Origin: Chloroflexus sp. Y-396-1
GTDB taxonomy: Bacteria; Chloroflexota; Chloroflexia; Chloroflexales; Chloroflexaceae
Reading direction: 5' to 3'
Assembly: GCF_000516515.1 (NCBI RefSeq)
Contig: NZ_KI911784.1
Span: 1,830,881 to 1,894,880, forward strand
DNA length: 64,000 bases
The position numbers were made by a program, and so were the translations under genes. Positions 43,816-53,065 of the stretch are shown one piece after another (position 1 is the first letter of the stretch; every line of letters starts with the position of its first letter). The notes beneath the pieces were generated by a model that was not told where the DNA came from, searched no databases, and worked only from the letters and a program-made list of their open reading frames with translations.

Positions 43816-43844
43816 ACTATACCTGAGATTTTCGCCAAAGTCAA
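43816..43844 (-). promoter_or_regulatory. Near-consensus sigma70 promoter of the tiny gene
   Basis: Minus strand: TTGACT (43,839-43,844), a 17-nt spacer, TATAGT (43,816-43,821). Five of six matches at each hexamer. Transcription should start near 43,809, giving a transcript of about 160 nt. Confidence 0.85.
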
Positions 43845-43861
43845 GGGCAAAAAAAGCTATC

Positions 43862-43935
43862 CCAACCGGAGTGCATAGAGATCACGGAGAGTTCGACCTG
43901 GAATCATCTCACTCAGTGTGCTCCGTGGTGCGTTT
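43862..43935 (+). repeat. Degenerate relative of the 2.4-2.8 kb repeat
   Basis: CTCACTCAGTGTGCTCCGTGGTGC (43,907-43,930 region) resembles the GCTCTGTGCGCTCCGTGGTGC core of the array at 2401-2780. Confidence 0.45.
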
Positions 43936-43953
43936 TTGTAATGAACGCAAAGA

Positions 43954-43962
43954 TGGTATAGT
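43954..43962 (+). promoter_or_regulatory. Extended -10 promoter of rnhA
   Basis: TGGTATAGT: extended -10 with TATAGT at 43,957-43,962; TTTTGT lies 17 nt upstream as a weak -35. Start about 30 nt before the ATG. Confidence 0.5.
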
Positions 43963-43998
43963 ATCGTCAGGTCAACCAGTACAGACACGGCATCAACA

Positions 43999-44739
43999 AT
44001 GGCACCAAAAAAGACATACTACCTCGTCGTGCGTGGGCACAAGCCTGGTCTCTACCAACAATGGCACGGAGCAGAAGGAGCAGCGGCCCAGGTTCAGGGC
44101 TTCCCCAACGCACTTTACAAAGGCTTTGCTACTCTTGAAGCTGCTCATGAATGGATTCGTTCACTCACGCCGGCAAATCAGGCGCTGGCTCAACAGCTCC
44201 TCACAATGTCGAACGCGGTAGACTCTGCTGAACATCTACAGATACCAGCCGACATCGTCGTTATGTACACTGACGGTAGTGCGCTTGGGAATCCAGGGCC
44301 TGGAGGATACGGGGTTGTGTTACGCTACAACCACCATTACAAAGAACTTTCTGGTGGGTTTCGTCTGACCACCAACAACCGTATGGAGCTTATGGCCTGT
44401 ATTCTTGGTCTGAAGTCGTTGGATCGTTCGATACAGGTAAGGATTTACAGTGACTCAAAGTATGTTGTCGACTCCATCCGCAACGGCTGGGCAAAGCGCT
44501 GGCAGGCCAACAACTGGATGCGCAGCAAAACCGAGCCGGCAAAAAATGCCGATCTCTGGGCAGAACTGTTGATGCTCTGTGAACGTCACCAGGTCGAGTT
44601 TATATGGGTTCCTGGTCACAGTGGCGTGCCGGATAACGAACGTTGCCACGAGTTGGCTACTTCAGCAGCGCAACAACCAGATTTGCCACCAGATATTGCA
44701 TTTGAAGCACAGCTCCAGGGGGCTGGTTTGGTAGAGTGA
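43999..44739 (+). CDS. rnhA: Ribonuclease HI with N-terminal hybrid-binding domain
   Basis: The protein has 246 aa. Residues 1-55 form the caulimovirus VI-type hybrid-binding domain of eukaryotic-like RNases H1 (YYLVVRGHKPGLYQQW; NALYKGFATLEAAHEWI). The catalytic domain follows: YTDGSALGNPGPGGYG (first Asp), NNRMELMACILGL (Glu), IYSDSKYVVDSI (second Asp), and PGHSGVPDNERCHELA (His and last Asp). All active residues are present. It removes RNA from RNA:DNA hybrids. Monocistronic, promoter at 43,954. Confidence 0.93.
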   Translation: MAPKKTYYLVVRGHKPGLYQQWHGAEGAAAQVQGFPNALYKGFATLEAAHEWIRSLTPANQALAQQLLTMSNAVDSAEHLQIPADIVVMYTDGSALGNPGPGGYGVVLRYNHHYKELSGGFRLTTNNRMELMACILGLKSLDRSIQVRIYSDSKYVVDSIRNGWAKRWQANNWMRSKTEPAKNADLWAELLMLCERHQVEFIWVPGHSGVPDNERCHELATSAAQQPDLPPDIAFEAQLQGAGLVE

Positions 44740-44867
44740 ATGTTGTGCAAGGGGTTCTTATCTCGGGGATTTTCAGGGCCTGATCAAAAAAACGTTGGGT
44801 ATGTACCGCGCCTGTGCGACTATTGCATGAGAGGTTTTCAACGTTCTTTCTCTCCAGCCCCCACGTT

Positions 44868-44902
44868 CCCCCTACCCCTCCCCGTGAGGGAGAGGTAGGG
44901 GG
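44868..44902. repeat. CT/GA-rich hairpin repeat
   Basis: CCCCCTACCCCTCCC and GGGAGAGGTAGGGGG pair with one mismatch. Followed at 44,925-44,950 by AGGCATACTCCGCAGCATAGGCACT, a copy of the stretch at 29,497-29,527. Region 44,740-45,147 holds no gene. Confidence 0.6.
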
Positions 44903-45147
44903 CAAGGGGGAGGTGAGAGGGCGCTAGGCATACTCCGCAGCATAGGCACTAAAACCCTTTTCCCTCGCGTAGCGGAGGCGCATGCGTTGCCCGCTAGCGT
45001 TCAAAACACGATATTGCGTACCATTGTCAAGTCTCATCAAAAGCCCAAGTTTTTGATCACACTCTAAGAGATTCGTCTTACCATCCTACCGCAGATGGTC
45101 ATTTCTCGTTCGCGGCTACGTTTGGGCGCCGATGGGTATTACGCCGG

Positions 45148-45300
45148 CTACGCAGCGTCGTGCCGCCGATAGTACAGGTGCGGTTCAGACGGTGGCGACG
45201 GTGTCGGGTCGACAGGAGGCGGACGATGGCGGCGCGGACGAGTTTGGCGCGGACGACGTTGGCGGCGCCGAACCCGTCGGCGATGGGATATGACCACCAT
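45148..45300 (-). CDS. Possible Arg/Pro-rich 50-aa protein
   Basis: ATG 45300 with CGAGG 5 nt upstream. The peptide starts MVVISHRRRVRRRQRRPRQ and continues Pro/Arg-rich to YYRRHDAA. Such composition could suit nucleic-acid binding, but also arises from GC-rich repeats. No homologue is known to me. Listed at low confidence. Confidence 0.25.
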   Translation of the reverse strand: MVVISHRRRVRRRQRRPRQTRPRRHRPPPVDPTPSPPSEPHLYYRRHDAA

Positions 45301-45395
45301 CCGGCCTCGGAACAATGATCCAGGTATCACATCAGGTCAAATGCGTGGGATGCCATCACATCACAAGGGACAGAAGACAGGTTTCTGATCACGCT

Positions 45396-45830
45396 CTAAC
45401 GACCCGGATCGGTGAGGGCAAAGAGCAATTCTGCTTCACAAGCTAGTTGATCGGCGACAGTAGCACGCGCCTGACCTTTACCAATTCCTCTTCGCATCTT
45501 TTCGAGTTGTACTTCGAGTCGCAGCGTATCTCCGGGGCGTACCACTCGCTTAAAACGCACGCCATCAATCCCGGCAAAAAGGACCAGCTTACCGGCATGT
45601 TCAGGGAGGCTCAAAGCAGCAACCGCACCAGTTTGTGCCAGTGCTTCAAGCATCAACACACCGGGCATGATTGGATTACCGGGAAAATGCCCCTGAAAAT
45701 ACGGCTCGTTGGCTGAGACCAGTTTTTCACCTACAGCACGCACGCCAGGCTCTAACTCAACAATCCGATCTACGAGCAGAAATGGGTAACGATGAGGAAT
45801 GAGGGCCATAATTTCCTGAATCGACAACAT
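45396..45830 (-). CDS. fabZ: 3-hydroxyacyl-ACP dehydratase FabZ
   Basis: The protein has 144 aa from ATG 45830, with GAGGAG 6 nt upstream; the frame to 45,989 overlaps the upstream gene. Hot-dog fold: [19 protein letters not shown] includes the catalytic His, and [21 protein letters not shown] the catalytic Glu. It dehydrates 3-hydroxyacyl-ACP in fatty acid synthesis. It lies 20 nt after a methyltransferase gene on the same strand; no other fab genes are here. Confidence 0.95.
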   Translation of the reverse strand: MLSIQEIMALIPHRYPFLLVDRIVELEPGVRAVGEKLVSANEPYFQGHFPGNPIMPGVLMLEALAQTGAVAALSLPEHAGKLVLFAGIDGVRFKRVVRPGDTLRLEVQLEKMRRGIGKGQARATVADQLACEAELLFALTDPGR

Positions 45831-45850
45831 ACATGCTCCTCGTTTGTAAC

Positions 45851-46612
45851 TCAGCGTCTTGGTGAGGCCACTACGATCAAGCGCGGACTGGCAGACGTAT
45901 ACGGTTCGAGATCGTAATTCCCATAAACGGCGCGTAGGGTAAACCCGGCCCGCGCCAGCAGATGCTCTAACTCGAAGCGGTAGAGCCAACGCATTGTAAA
46001 TTGCATAGTTCGTCGAGTAAGTGAACCGTCGGCGGCTGTTTCGTCATAGATAAACGTAACGTGGCTGATTTGCTCGGCAGGGTCACTCTCGATCATCACA
46101 AACTTTTGTACATAGCGACCATCGAGTTCGTAGCTACGCTCAAACTGCATGCGGCCATCTTCGCGGGTAATCACCAGCGGATCGGGGTTGAAGAGGTCGA
46201 TAATCAAGGTTCCCCGCCGTGTCAACGCCCGCCGCACAACCGCTAGAGTAGCCAGTTGATCTTCGACAGTTGTTAAGTGCATAAACGAATTGACAGCCAC
46301 AAACGCCAGTGAAAAATGATTTTCTGGTAAAGAAACGCTGCGCACATCAGCTTCAATCAGCGTTACCCGTTCGATGACATTCTCAGCAACCAACCGTTCA
46401 CGAGCCAGTGCCAGCATTGCCGGCGAGAGATCGACACCAGTTAGATGATGACCGGCGCTGGCCAAGGGGAGCAAGACGCGACCGGTACCACACATCAACT
46501 CCAGGATTGGATCGCCGGTACGGCGCGCCCATTCACGGTAGAAGGGTATGTCATCGTGAAAGTGCCGAAAGTCGGCATCGTAGTAGCGAGCAAACGGATC
46601 GTAGAGATGCAT
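45851..46612 (-). CDS. Class I SAM-dependent methyltransferase
   Basis: The protein has 253 aa from ATG 46612. [16 protein letters not shown] is motif [14 protein letters not shown] motif [23 protein letters not shown] motif III, then a C-terminal part with [38 protein letters not shown] at the N-terminus is usual in ubiE-like small-molecule methyltransferases. The substrate is unknown. RBS poor. Confidence 0.85.
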   Translation of the reverse strand: MHLYDPFARYYDADFRHFHDDIPFYREWARRTGDPILELMCGTGRVLLPLASAGHHLTGVDLSPAMLALARERLVAENVIERVTLIEADVRSVSLPENHFSLAFVAVNSFMHLTTVEDQLATLAVVRRALTRRGTLIIDLFNPDPLVITREDGRMQFERSYELDGRYVQKFVMIESDPAEQISHVTFIYDETAADGSLTRRTMQFTMRWLYRFELEHLLARAGFTLRAVYGNYDLEPYTSASPRLIVVASPRR

Positions 46613-46832
46613 GAGTTTCAGCCTGAAATATATCACAGATGTGTCGCACAGCCACGTGCAGCGTATAACAGCTATATCAGCCCAGGAACTTCGTCATTCC
46701 CATAACCTATTCCGCTCGTAGCAAAACAATGGAATGGCACGATGAATAAGCGCACCTGCGGCACTTCTTGAACGTAGAAACGAATATTAATCCAAGATCA
46801 GAGACAAACACTATGCCTGAAAGGCGTCATAG

Positions 46833-47297
46833 TCACGGATTGAACAGCAAAAAGAGTACACCAAAGGTAAACAACATCAGTATCAAACCCAAAATACCAA
46901 TGAGTAGTATGCGTGGATCGATGATCGGCTCGAATCGCGGAGCGCCAGGTAGTTGCGTCTTCGACAGAGGTACGCGGGGTGGCTCAGGTGGCGGCGGCGG
47001 TACCCGAAAGACGTCTTCTGGCGTCAACGTTGGTATACGCGAGAGGTCATCTGGCTTGGGCACCGACAGTGAGTCACGAGCCTCACTGGCACGACGGAGC
47101 GCCCCAAATAGGCTACTGCCAATAGAGATGACCACTATAAGTACGATAATAGCAATGAGTAGTTCTGCTGTACTAATAGGTCTTCCGATCTGCTGACTCA
47201 ACCAACGAGCCAGCGGTGGTAGAATAGAAGGGGCAATGATAAAAAGGATAAACACGAGCCAGCCCAGCCAGCCCGAACCACGACGACGTTCTTCCAT
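46833..47297 (-). CDS. Small membrane protein next to the sortase
   Basis: The protein has 154 aa from ATG 47297, AAAGGGGAAG upstream. Hydrophobic segments at about 12-30, 48-70 and 130-152; between the last two, a Pro-rich polar loop (FRVPPPPPEPPRVPLSK). It begins 13 nt after the sortase stop, so the two are co-transcribed. No family recognised; it could help place the sortase or its substrates. Confidence 0.7.
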   Translation of the reverse strand: MEERRRGSGWLGWLVFILFIIAPSILPPLARWLSQQIGRPISTAELLIAIIVLIVVISIGSSLFGALRRASEARDSLSVPKPDDLSRIPTLTPEDVFRVPPPPPEPPRVPLSKTQLPGAPRFEPIIDPRILLIGILGLILMLFTFGVLFLLFNP

Positions 47298-47310
47298 AGC
47301 TTCCCCTTTC

Positions 47311-48363
47311 TCACGAACCGGCAACCGGCGCTGCACGCACAATCAGGCGATGAGAGTAGATTCCGATAGGAACACACGTTATCAAGGTCAGCGTCTCTCG
47401 ACTGGTTGGCGCCAACACCCAGGTTTCATCAGGGAGAACAGTGAGGACTTCGCGAACCTCATAGCGCCGATCAACACCATTAACGGTTACCAGTACCTCA
47501 TCACCAACGGCAATTGCCGGTAACTGATTGAAGATAATACCACGGTACCCAACATGACCGGCAATGACGATATTGCCGGCGGTACCGGGATAGCCACTGA
47601 TAGGCCAGTAGTGAACAGCCGTATAACGTGGGACATCCCAGGTGCCGAATGAGAATCCGGCACTGATGACTCCGGTATCAACTCCGATCCGAGGAACCCG
47701 CACCCGCGTCGGGCGGATTGCTGCCCACGCAGCGTCAGGTGTGTTCACCGCTTGCAGTGCCCACTCAGGTACCGGATGAGCAGCCAGCCAGTCACGACCT
47801 AGATGCCCGAGTAAGACCTGATAGCGCGGCGGATTTTGTGGATGCCATTCAAAACGGGCACGTTCAAAGAATTGAACCAGACGCTGCTGGCCGTTTTCGT
47901 CGGTAAATTCAAACGGTTCAGAGAGTGGAAAACCGAAGGTTGGCAGACCGCCGTTCGCCCACCAGAATGATCGGAAGGCACCACTCAGACTATGGCCGGT
48001 TTCAGGGAAAAAGTCAGCATCGGCGGGCGGAGCGGCGAGCGGTGCAAACGCCGGATGGTCGGCCCATGCAGCGGCAGCCCATCGGCCAAGATGACCGACC
48101 TGCACTAACGCCAACTCCGCGTGCCATTCAAAACGAGCACGCTCGAAGTACTGAACCGGACGGCCATCCTCGATGAATACCTCTGTCAATGGATAGCCGA
48201 AAATCGGTAAGCCACCTTGCCGGTCATAAAATTCACGAAACGCATACGCCAACGTATGCCCGGTTTCGCGGAAGAGGATCGGGATTCCGGCTATCGTGTT
48301 CGCTGCCGCCGATAGCGGTGAAAGGGTTAGTACTACCAGCAAAAAGACCAATAACTGCCGCAT
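47311..48363 (-). CDS. Sortase with two N-terminal surface modules
   Basis: The protein has 350 aa from ATG 48363, signal peptide to about residue 22 (AAANT). Two repeats, residues about 30-85 and 95-160, share FRETGHxLxxxFRxFYxxxGGLPxFGYPLxExF and VQYFERARFEWH, a module seen in Chloroflexota cell-surface proteins. The sortase domain follows: AGHVGY (catalytic His), LTLITCV (Cys), and HRLIVRA (Arg). All three are present. No obvious LPxTG substrate gene is adjacent. The modules could bind the envelope. Confidence 0.85.
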   Translation of the reverse strand: MRQLLVFLLVVLTLSPLSAAANTIAGIPILFRETGHTLAYAFREFYDRQGGLPIFGYPLTEVFIEDGRPVQYFERARFEWHAELALVQVGHLGRWAAAAWADHPAFAPLAAPPADADFFPETGHSLSGAFRSFWWANGGLPTFGFPLSEPFEFTDENGQQRLVQFFERARFEWHPQNPPRYQVLLGHLGRDWLAAHPVPEWALQAVNTPDAAWAAIRPTRVRVPRIGVDTGVISAGFSFGTWDVPRYTAVHYWPISGYPGTAGNIVIAGHVGYRGIIFNQLPAIAVGDEVLVTVNGVDRRYEVREVLTVLPDETWVLAPTSRETLTLITCVPIGIYSHRLIVRAAPVAGS

Positions 48364-48629
48364 AATTGTATTGTAGCGCATCATAGACTATATCCGGCGT
48401 CTCATTCGTTCCCCGACGTTCACAGATAGCATACCAGATGTAGGATGAAAGACAACAGCGCCCAAAAGCGCAACTACAGACATACGGCATTGAAGGGCGG
48501 TTCAGTAACCGCCCTTCTTGCCCTAGTCAACTCGTTGGCGTTGTTTGCGCTCACCATATCTCGGCACCAACCTGGCCGTGTGCAACCGTGTTTAACTTTC
48601 TCCGATCATCGACCGCATCCGAACTCATT

Positions 48630-49799
48630 TCACGGCATATCAAGGGTATTGGCAGCCAGCGAGAGTAAGAGTAGTGCCTGCATCCCGCGACCGAGGTTTG
48701 TGGGCAAGATATACTCATCAGTACGATGCGCATTGCCACCGTCGGTCAGGCCAACACATATCGCCGGAATACCCAAACTCAGTGGAATATTGGCATCAGT
48801 ACTGCTTTGCTGAAAAGAAATCTGCGCACCAACCATCTGATAGGCCGCAACAGCCGCCTGCACGAGTGGATGCTCACGTGGAATAGCTCCTGACGGACGA
48901 TCTCCTACCTTGATAATCTGCAAATGTACTTCTGGTTGATCAAGAGTCGCTTCTTCGACCAGTCGGTACACTTCGCTTACCAGATCGCTCAACACCGCTG
49001 ATGAAACTGATCGCAAGTCAAGGAGCATGCTGGCATAGTGGGCAATGGTGTTCACCGATGTACCACCACTAATCATACCAATATTGAAGGTTGTGCGGGG
49101 TGACACCGGGACTTGAAGTTCGGTCAAACGAGCAGCCAGGCGTACCAGAACATGAATGGCGCTCGGTGTACCAAAGTTCCCCCACGAGTGACCACCAGGG
49201 CCTCTCGCTTCGATCCGGAATCGACGCACACCGATTGCTTGATGGTGGAGGGAACCAAAATCACACCCTTCAATAACGATAACACCGCCGATACGTGTCC
49301 GTAAACGCTCAACAACTGCCCGCATCCCGCGTAGATCGCCTAAACCCTCTTCACCCACGTTAGCAACGAACCAAATGTCGCCCTGCATCGGCAGATCACA
49401 CCGTTGATATATTTCAGCCAGACGCAAAAGACCAGCAACACCAACACTATTGTCGCCAATACCTGGGCCGTACACGCGCTCGCCCTCATAACGAATTGAA
49501 AGGTCCGTATCAGCCGGAAAAACCGTATCGAGGTGGGCTGAAATCAATAGCGCCGGACGTTCAACAATACCAGGACGCCGACCGTAGACATTCCCTAATT
49601 CGTCGATCTCGACGTCGTGCAGACCGAGCGCTTGCATTCGCTGACTGACTAATACTGATCGTGGCCGTTCAGCAAAGGTCGGTGCCGGTACTTGTTGAAT
49701 TTCAATAGCCGTAGCCAGGGTTGGTCGATAGTCGGCAAGGTCGGCCAGAGCAGCCCGCACAGCGGGGTGAGCATACCATTGCTGAACGACGGTTTTCAT
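48630..49799 (-). CDS. M20-family metallopeptidase
   Basis: The protein has 389 aa from ATG 49799, AAGGA 8 nt upstream. Metal ligands: SAHLDTVFP (His, Asp), GPGIGDNSVG (bridging Asp), NVGEEGLGDLRG (Glu pair), VIEGCDFG (Asp) and a final His near GGNAHRTDEYI. RIEARGPGGHSWGNFGTPSAIH starts the lid domain. M20 includes dipeptidases and acetylornithine/peptidase T-like enzymes; the substrate is not told by sequence. Confidence 0.88.
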   Translation of the reverse strand: MKTVVQQWYAHPAVRAALADLADYRPTLATAIEIQQVPAPTFAERPRSVLVSQRMQALGLHDVEIDELGNVYGRRPGIVERPALLISAHLDTVFPADTDLSIRYEGERVYGPGIGDNSVGVAGLLRLAEIYQRCDLPMQGDIWFVANVGEEGLGDLRGMRAVVERLRTRIGGVIVIEGCDFGSLHHQAIGVRRFRIEARGPGGHSWGNFGTPSAIHVLVRLAARLTELQVPVSPRTTFNIGMISGGTSVNTIAHYASMLLDLRSVSSAVLSDLVSEVYRLVEEATLDQPEVHLQIIKVGDRPSGAIPREHPLVQAAVAAYQMVGAQISFQQSSTDANIPLSLGIPAICVGLTDGGNAHRTDEYILPTNLGRGMQALLLLSLAANTLDMP

Positions 49800-50086
49800 C
49801 GACGATTCCTTCTGTCTGTTGGCAACCGACACCGATGCCGGTAGAACGTCCTGAGAATTGGTCACCTGGGTAAAGCGTACCTACGACTTCTGTGAAGGAT
49901 ACAACCTTCGTTCGGGCACTGATACGAGCAGGCAGGATTTATCTAACCATGCTCCCTAGTATACGTCTGTGAACAGAACTGGCGAATGGTAGGTCAACGT
50001 TTTCTAACTCAGCGGAAAGTCTATCATAGAAGACCATCAACCGCAAGGAATGACCCATTATCAACCGGTGAAGCCGGTCACATCAT
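49800..50086. other. Intergenic region before asnS
   Basis: No gene seen. Small hairpin-capable GAAGG/CCTTC near 49,894-49,910 and ACCGGTGAAGCCGGT near 50,064. No T-box element (no TGGNACCGCG) was found before asnS. Confidence 0.4.
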
Positions 50087-50115
50087 TTGCCAGCCATATC
50101 AAATCGTGGCATACT
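50087..50115 (+). promoter_or_regulatory. Sigma70-type promoter of asnS
   Basis: TTGCCA (50,087-50,092), 17-nt spacer, CATACT (50,110-50,115). Start near 50,122, leader about 35 nt. AAGGAG precedes the ATG at 50,157. Confidence 0.6.
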
Positions 50116-50156
50116 GACGCCTGAGAAAGAGAAGTGTATAGAAATAAGGAGCGTTT

Positions 50157-51479
50157 ATGTCGCTGTTGCCGACTGCAACTGTTGCGACCATTGCCCATCA
50201 TGTTGGTCAGCGTGTTACACTGGCCGGCTGGGTATATCACAAAACAGAAAAAGGGAAACTCATTTTCATCCTCTTACGTGATGGAAGTGGGATCATTCAG
50301 TGTGTAACGTTCAAGAAGAACGTCAGCGAAGCAACCTTTGCAACAGCACAGGCCCTTACCCAAGAGAGTTCTTGTCGCATTACGGGCAACGTGCGCGCTG
50401 ACGAGCGGGCACCGGGCGGTTACGAACTCGATGTCGAGGAGATCGAACTCATTGGCCCCAGCCACGAGTATCCGATTACGCCCAAAGAGCATGGTGTTGA
50501 ATTTCTGATGGCCCATCGCCATCTGTGGGTACGATCCTCAAAACAGCACGCCATCTTGCGCATCCGGGCTGAGGTGATAGCGGCTGCCCAGGAATGGCTT
50601 AATGCGCAGGGGTTTGTCCGATTCGATACCCCGATTCTGACTGCAACGGCGGCGGAAGGGACAACAAATCTGTTCGCAACCGACTATTTCGATCTAGGAA
50701 AGGCATACCTTGCGCAAACTGGACAACTCTATGTCGAAGCTGGGATGATGGCTTTTGGGCGTGTGTATTGCTTTGGGCCAACATTTCGGGCCGAGAAGAG
50801 TAAAACCCGTCGTCACCTTACCGAGTTCTGGATGATCGAACCAGAAGTTGCCTTTGCCGACCATGAAGACAACATGCGACTTCAGGAGCAATTTGTCAGT
50901 GCGATTATCGCTCGCGTGCTCGAACGTCGGCGTGACGATTTGCAGACGCTCGAACGAGATACAACGTTGCTCGAACGGGTCGCCCCGCCGTTCCCGCGCA
51001 TCACATACGACCAGGCCATCGAACTCATCGCCGCTCACCAGGGGGAAGTCGAGGGCGCCGATCCATTGCCGTGGGGAGAGGATTTTGGCGCACCGCACGA
51101 AACGTTAATTGCCTCGAAGTTTGACCGTCCGGTGTTCGTCGAACGATTCCCATCAGCGGTAAAAGCCTTCTACATGCAGCCCGATCCCAACCGCCCCGAA
51201 GTAGCGTTGTGCGCCGATCTGTTAGCACCTGAGGGATACGGCGAGATCATCGGTGGTTCGCAACGGATTCACGATCCGGTCTTGCTCGAGCAACGGATCC
51301 GCGAGCACGGCTTACGGATCGAAGACTACGAATGGTACCTCGATCTCCGTCGCTATGGTACCGTTCCTCATAGCGGCTTTGGAATGGGAATTGAACGGGT
51401 AGTGGCCTGGATCACCGGTACGCGGCATATCCGCGAGACGATTCCGTTCCCACGTCAGTTGTACCGGATATATCCATAG
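50157..51479 (+). CDS. asnS: Asparaginyl-tRNA synthetase
   Basis: The protein has 440 aa. N-terminal OB-fold anticodon domain ([33 protein letters not shown]), class II motif 2 [25 protein letters not shown] and motif 3 [29 protein letters not shown] and PHSGFG are as in AsnRS (not AspRS). Charges tRNA-Asn. It coexists with a gatC gene at 52,054, so the GatCAB complex here is likely needed for tRNA-Gln. Confidence 0.94.
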   Translation: MSLLPTATVATIAHHVGQRVTLAGWVYHKTEKGKLIFILLRDGSGIIQCVTFKKNVSEATFATAQALTQESSCRITGNVRADERAPGGYELDVEEIELIGPSHEYPITPKEHGVEFLMAHRHLWVRSSKQHAILRIRAEVIAAAQEWLNAQGFVRFDTPILTATAAEGTTNLFATDYFDLGKAYLAQTGQLYVEAGMMAFGRVYCFGPTFRAEKSKTRRHLTEFWMIEPEVAFADHEDNMRLQEQFVSAIIARVLERRRDDLQTLERDTTLLERVAPPFPRITYDQAIELIAAHQGEVEGADPLPWGEDFGAPHETLIASKFDRPVFVERFPSAVKAFYMQPDPNRPEVALCADLLAPEGYGEIIGGSQRIHDPVLLEQRIREHGLRIEDYEWYLDLRRYGTVPHSGFGMGIERVVAWITGTRHIRETIPFPRQLYRIYP

Positions 51480-51491
51480 CGGAGCAGTGAT

Positions 51492-51518
51492 TGCGGCGTG
51501 GAATAGATCCACGCCGCA
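51492..51518. terminator. Bidirectional terminator hairpin between asnS and the next gene
   Basis: TGCGGCGTGGA (51,492-51,502) and TCCACGCCGCA (51,508-51,518) form a perfect 11-bp stem with a 5-nt loop, between convergent genes. Confidence 0.7.
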
Positions 51519-51530
51519 CTTGTTTAGATG

Positions 51531-51977
51531 TTACTGCCGCACGACCATCCGTCGCACCTGTTCGGCCGCACGTTGGGCGGTGGTCAGATATGCAGCATAC
51601 ACACCGGCCCGATTGAAAGCGAGGGGCGTTGCAATTCCAACTGCCAGCAAGGCTGGCACCCAGAAGAGAACGAAGAACTGAGCCAACCAGGCACAGACTA
51701 GCCCAGCACCAACCAACGTATTGAGTAGTGCAGTGCTGCCACGCTGCGTATAGCCATAGCCTAACAGCTCACGCAGGTTGGCGATCAAAAGCAGGAGGCC
51801 AGCGAAAGCACCGAAATGCATCGTCAGACCAATGTTAAAAAATCGCAGGAGCAAGTAGACCAGCAAACCAAAAACGATTACCCCTCCGACCACGAGGTAA
51901 ATCGGTTTAACCGGGTAACCGCCAATCAGCACATACGATCGGCGCGAGCCATTGTTATTGTTATAGTTCCCGTACAT
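51531..51977 (-). CDS. Small four-segment membrane protein
   Basis: The protein has 148 aa. Asn-rich N-terminus (MYGNYNNNNGSRRSY), then four hydrophobic segments at about 25-47, 50-66, 82-100 and 100-120. C-terminal amphipathic end with TTAQRAAEQVRRMV. No family recognised. Follows gatC after 76 nt on the same strand. AAAGGA precedes the ATG. Confidence 0.65.
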   Translation of the reverse strand: MYGNYNNNNGSRRSYVLIGGYPVKPIYLVVGGVIVFGLLVYLLLRFFNIGLTMHFGAFAGLLLLIANLRELLGYGYTQRGSTALLNTLVGAGLVCAWLAQFFVLFWVPALLAVGIATPLAFNRAGVYAAYLTTAQRAAEQVRRMVVRQ

Positions 51978-52053
51978 CGTCGTATCCTTTCGCAGTTGTC
52001 ATAACCATTCCCGCTATCGGTACGACGTTTACGTATCGATAAAAGTTGCACCC

Positions 52054-52344
52054 TTATTCATCAAATACAGCACGTACCCGGAACATACCATCCTGCTGAT
52101 CAGGAGCATTAGCCAGTGCCTGTTCCTGGGTCAGCATTTCGCCCACTACATCAGGTCGCCAGACCGTCGTTAAACCGGTTACTTGAGCTGTTGGCGGAAC
52201 GTTACTGACATCAACTTCCTGCAACATAGCAATATAGTCAAGGATCGCCGAAAGCTGCGCCTGCATCACCGCAATCTCTTCATCGGAGAGGGCAAGGCGA
52301 GCGAGACGGGCAACATGGCGAACTTCAGCTTCCGAGATTGCCAT
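52054..52344 (-). CDS. gatC: Aspartyl/glutamyl-tRNA amidotransferase subunit C
   Basis: The protein has 96 aa from ATG 52344, AGGAGAGG upstream. EAEVRHVARLARLALSDEEI opens as in GatC, then LSAILDYIAMLQEVDVSNVPPTAQV and the C-terminal LANAPDQQDGMFRVRAVF. It stabilises GatA in the GatCAB amidase that makes Gln-tRNA-Gln or Asn-tRNA-Asn. gatA and gatB are not adjacent. 21 nt after the CDP-alcohol gene. Confidence 0.93.
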   Translation of the reverse strand: MAISEAEVRHVARLARLALSDEEIAVMQAQLSAILDYIAMLQEVDVSNVPPTAQVTGLTTVWRPDVVGEMLTQEQALANAPDQQDGMFRVRAVFDE

Positions 52345-52365
52345 AGGAACCTCTCCTGTCAATGA

Positions 52366-53004
52366 TTAAACAATTTCCGATCCTTTACGAAACTTTGAAC
52401 TGCGGGTCGCACCAATCAGTATCTGGCGGGTGTACAAAAGTCGCTGTACGGCGGTAATATGAGATGCAATGCCGACTGCAATAACAGCCCATTCAAGAAC
52501 AGGCAAATCCGGCAGGAGCGGCATCAGCAACAAACCAATCAGTAGCAAGCCAAGTTTCTCCTGTCGGCCGGCGAAACCAACGTTGCAAGACGACAGTTTA
52601 CCGGTGGCCTCAGCCCTGGCACGAACATAACTTGCCATCACCATCCCAAAGATGGCGAAGAGAGACCAGACCGGTGCTACTGCCCCAGAAAGCATCACCC
52701 CACCAATAACGAAGGCTTCTGCATATCGATCAGTAACATGGTCGAGCACAGTACCGTATTCACTGGCCGTACCACTAGCACGTGCAGTAGCGCCGTCTAA
52801 TACATCGGCAAAGCCCATGAGTAAGATAAAAACAACCCCCCATAGAAATGCCCGCTGGGACAATAGGTAACCAGCCCAGACACTGAAAAACAGGCTCAGG
52901 TAAGTCAAAGCGTTAGGATGAATTCCTAACCGCGAGCAAAAATGACCGAGTGGAAGTGAGGCCTGTTCGTAGAGCTGGCGAAAACGAGCAAGCAATGGCA
53001 TCAT
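52366..53004 (-). CDS. CDP-alcohol phosphatidyltransferase (PgsA-like)
   Basis: The protein has 212 aa with several membrane segments. DVLDGATARASGTASEYGTVLDHVTDR is the full DGx2ARx8Gx3Dx3D signature that binds CDP-diacylglycerol and metal. Family members make phosphatidylglycerophosphate, phosphatidylserine, phosphatidylinositol or archaetidyl-type lipids; the acceptor alcohol is unclear. Start ATG 53,004 or 53,001. It sits between the sugar kinase and gatC. Confidence 0.87.
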   Translation of the reverse strand: MMPLLARFRQLYEQASLPLGHFCSRLGIHPNALTYLSLFFSVWAGYLLSQRAFLWGVVFILLMGFADVLDGATARASGTASEYGTVLDHVTDRYAEAFVIGGVMLSGAVAPVWSLFAIFGMVMASYVRARAEATGKLSSCNVGFAGRQEKLGLLLIGLLLMPLLPDLPVLEWAVIAVGIASHITAVQRLLYTRQILIGATRSSKFRKGSEIV

Positions 53005-53065
53005 TGACGTTCATCCTTTTCGTGTTCACACTCTTATACGAGCGACAGAAGGTCGTAACGTTGTC

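Noticed and set aside
45831-45989. 53-residue N-terminal extension of FabZ
   Set aside because: It overlaps the methyltransferase gene, while GAGGAG and the family start lie at 45,830.
50040-50156. T-box riboswitch before asnS
   Set aside because: No TGGNACCGCG-type antiterminator sequence and the leader after the promoter is only about 35 nt.
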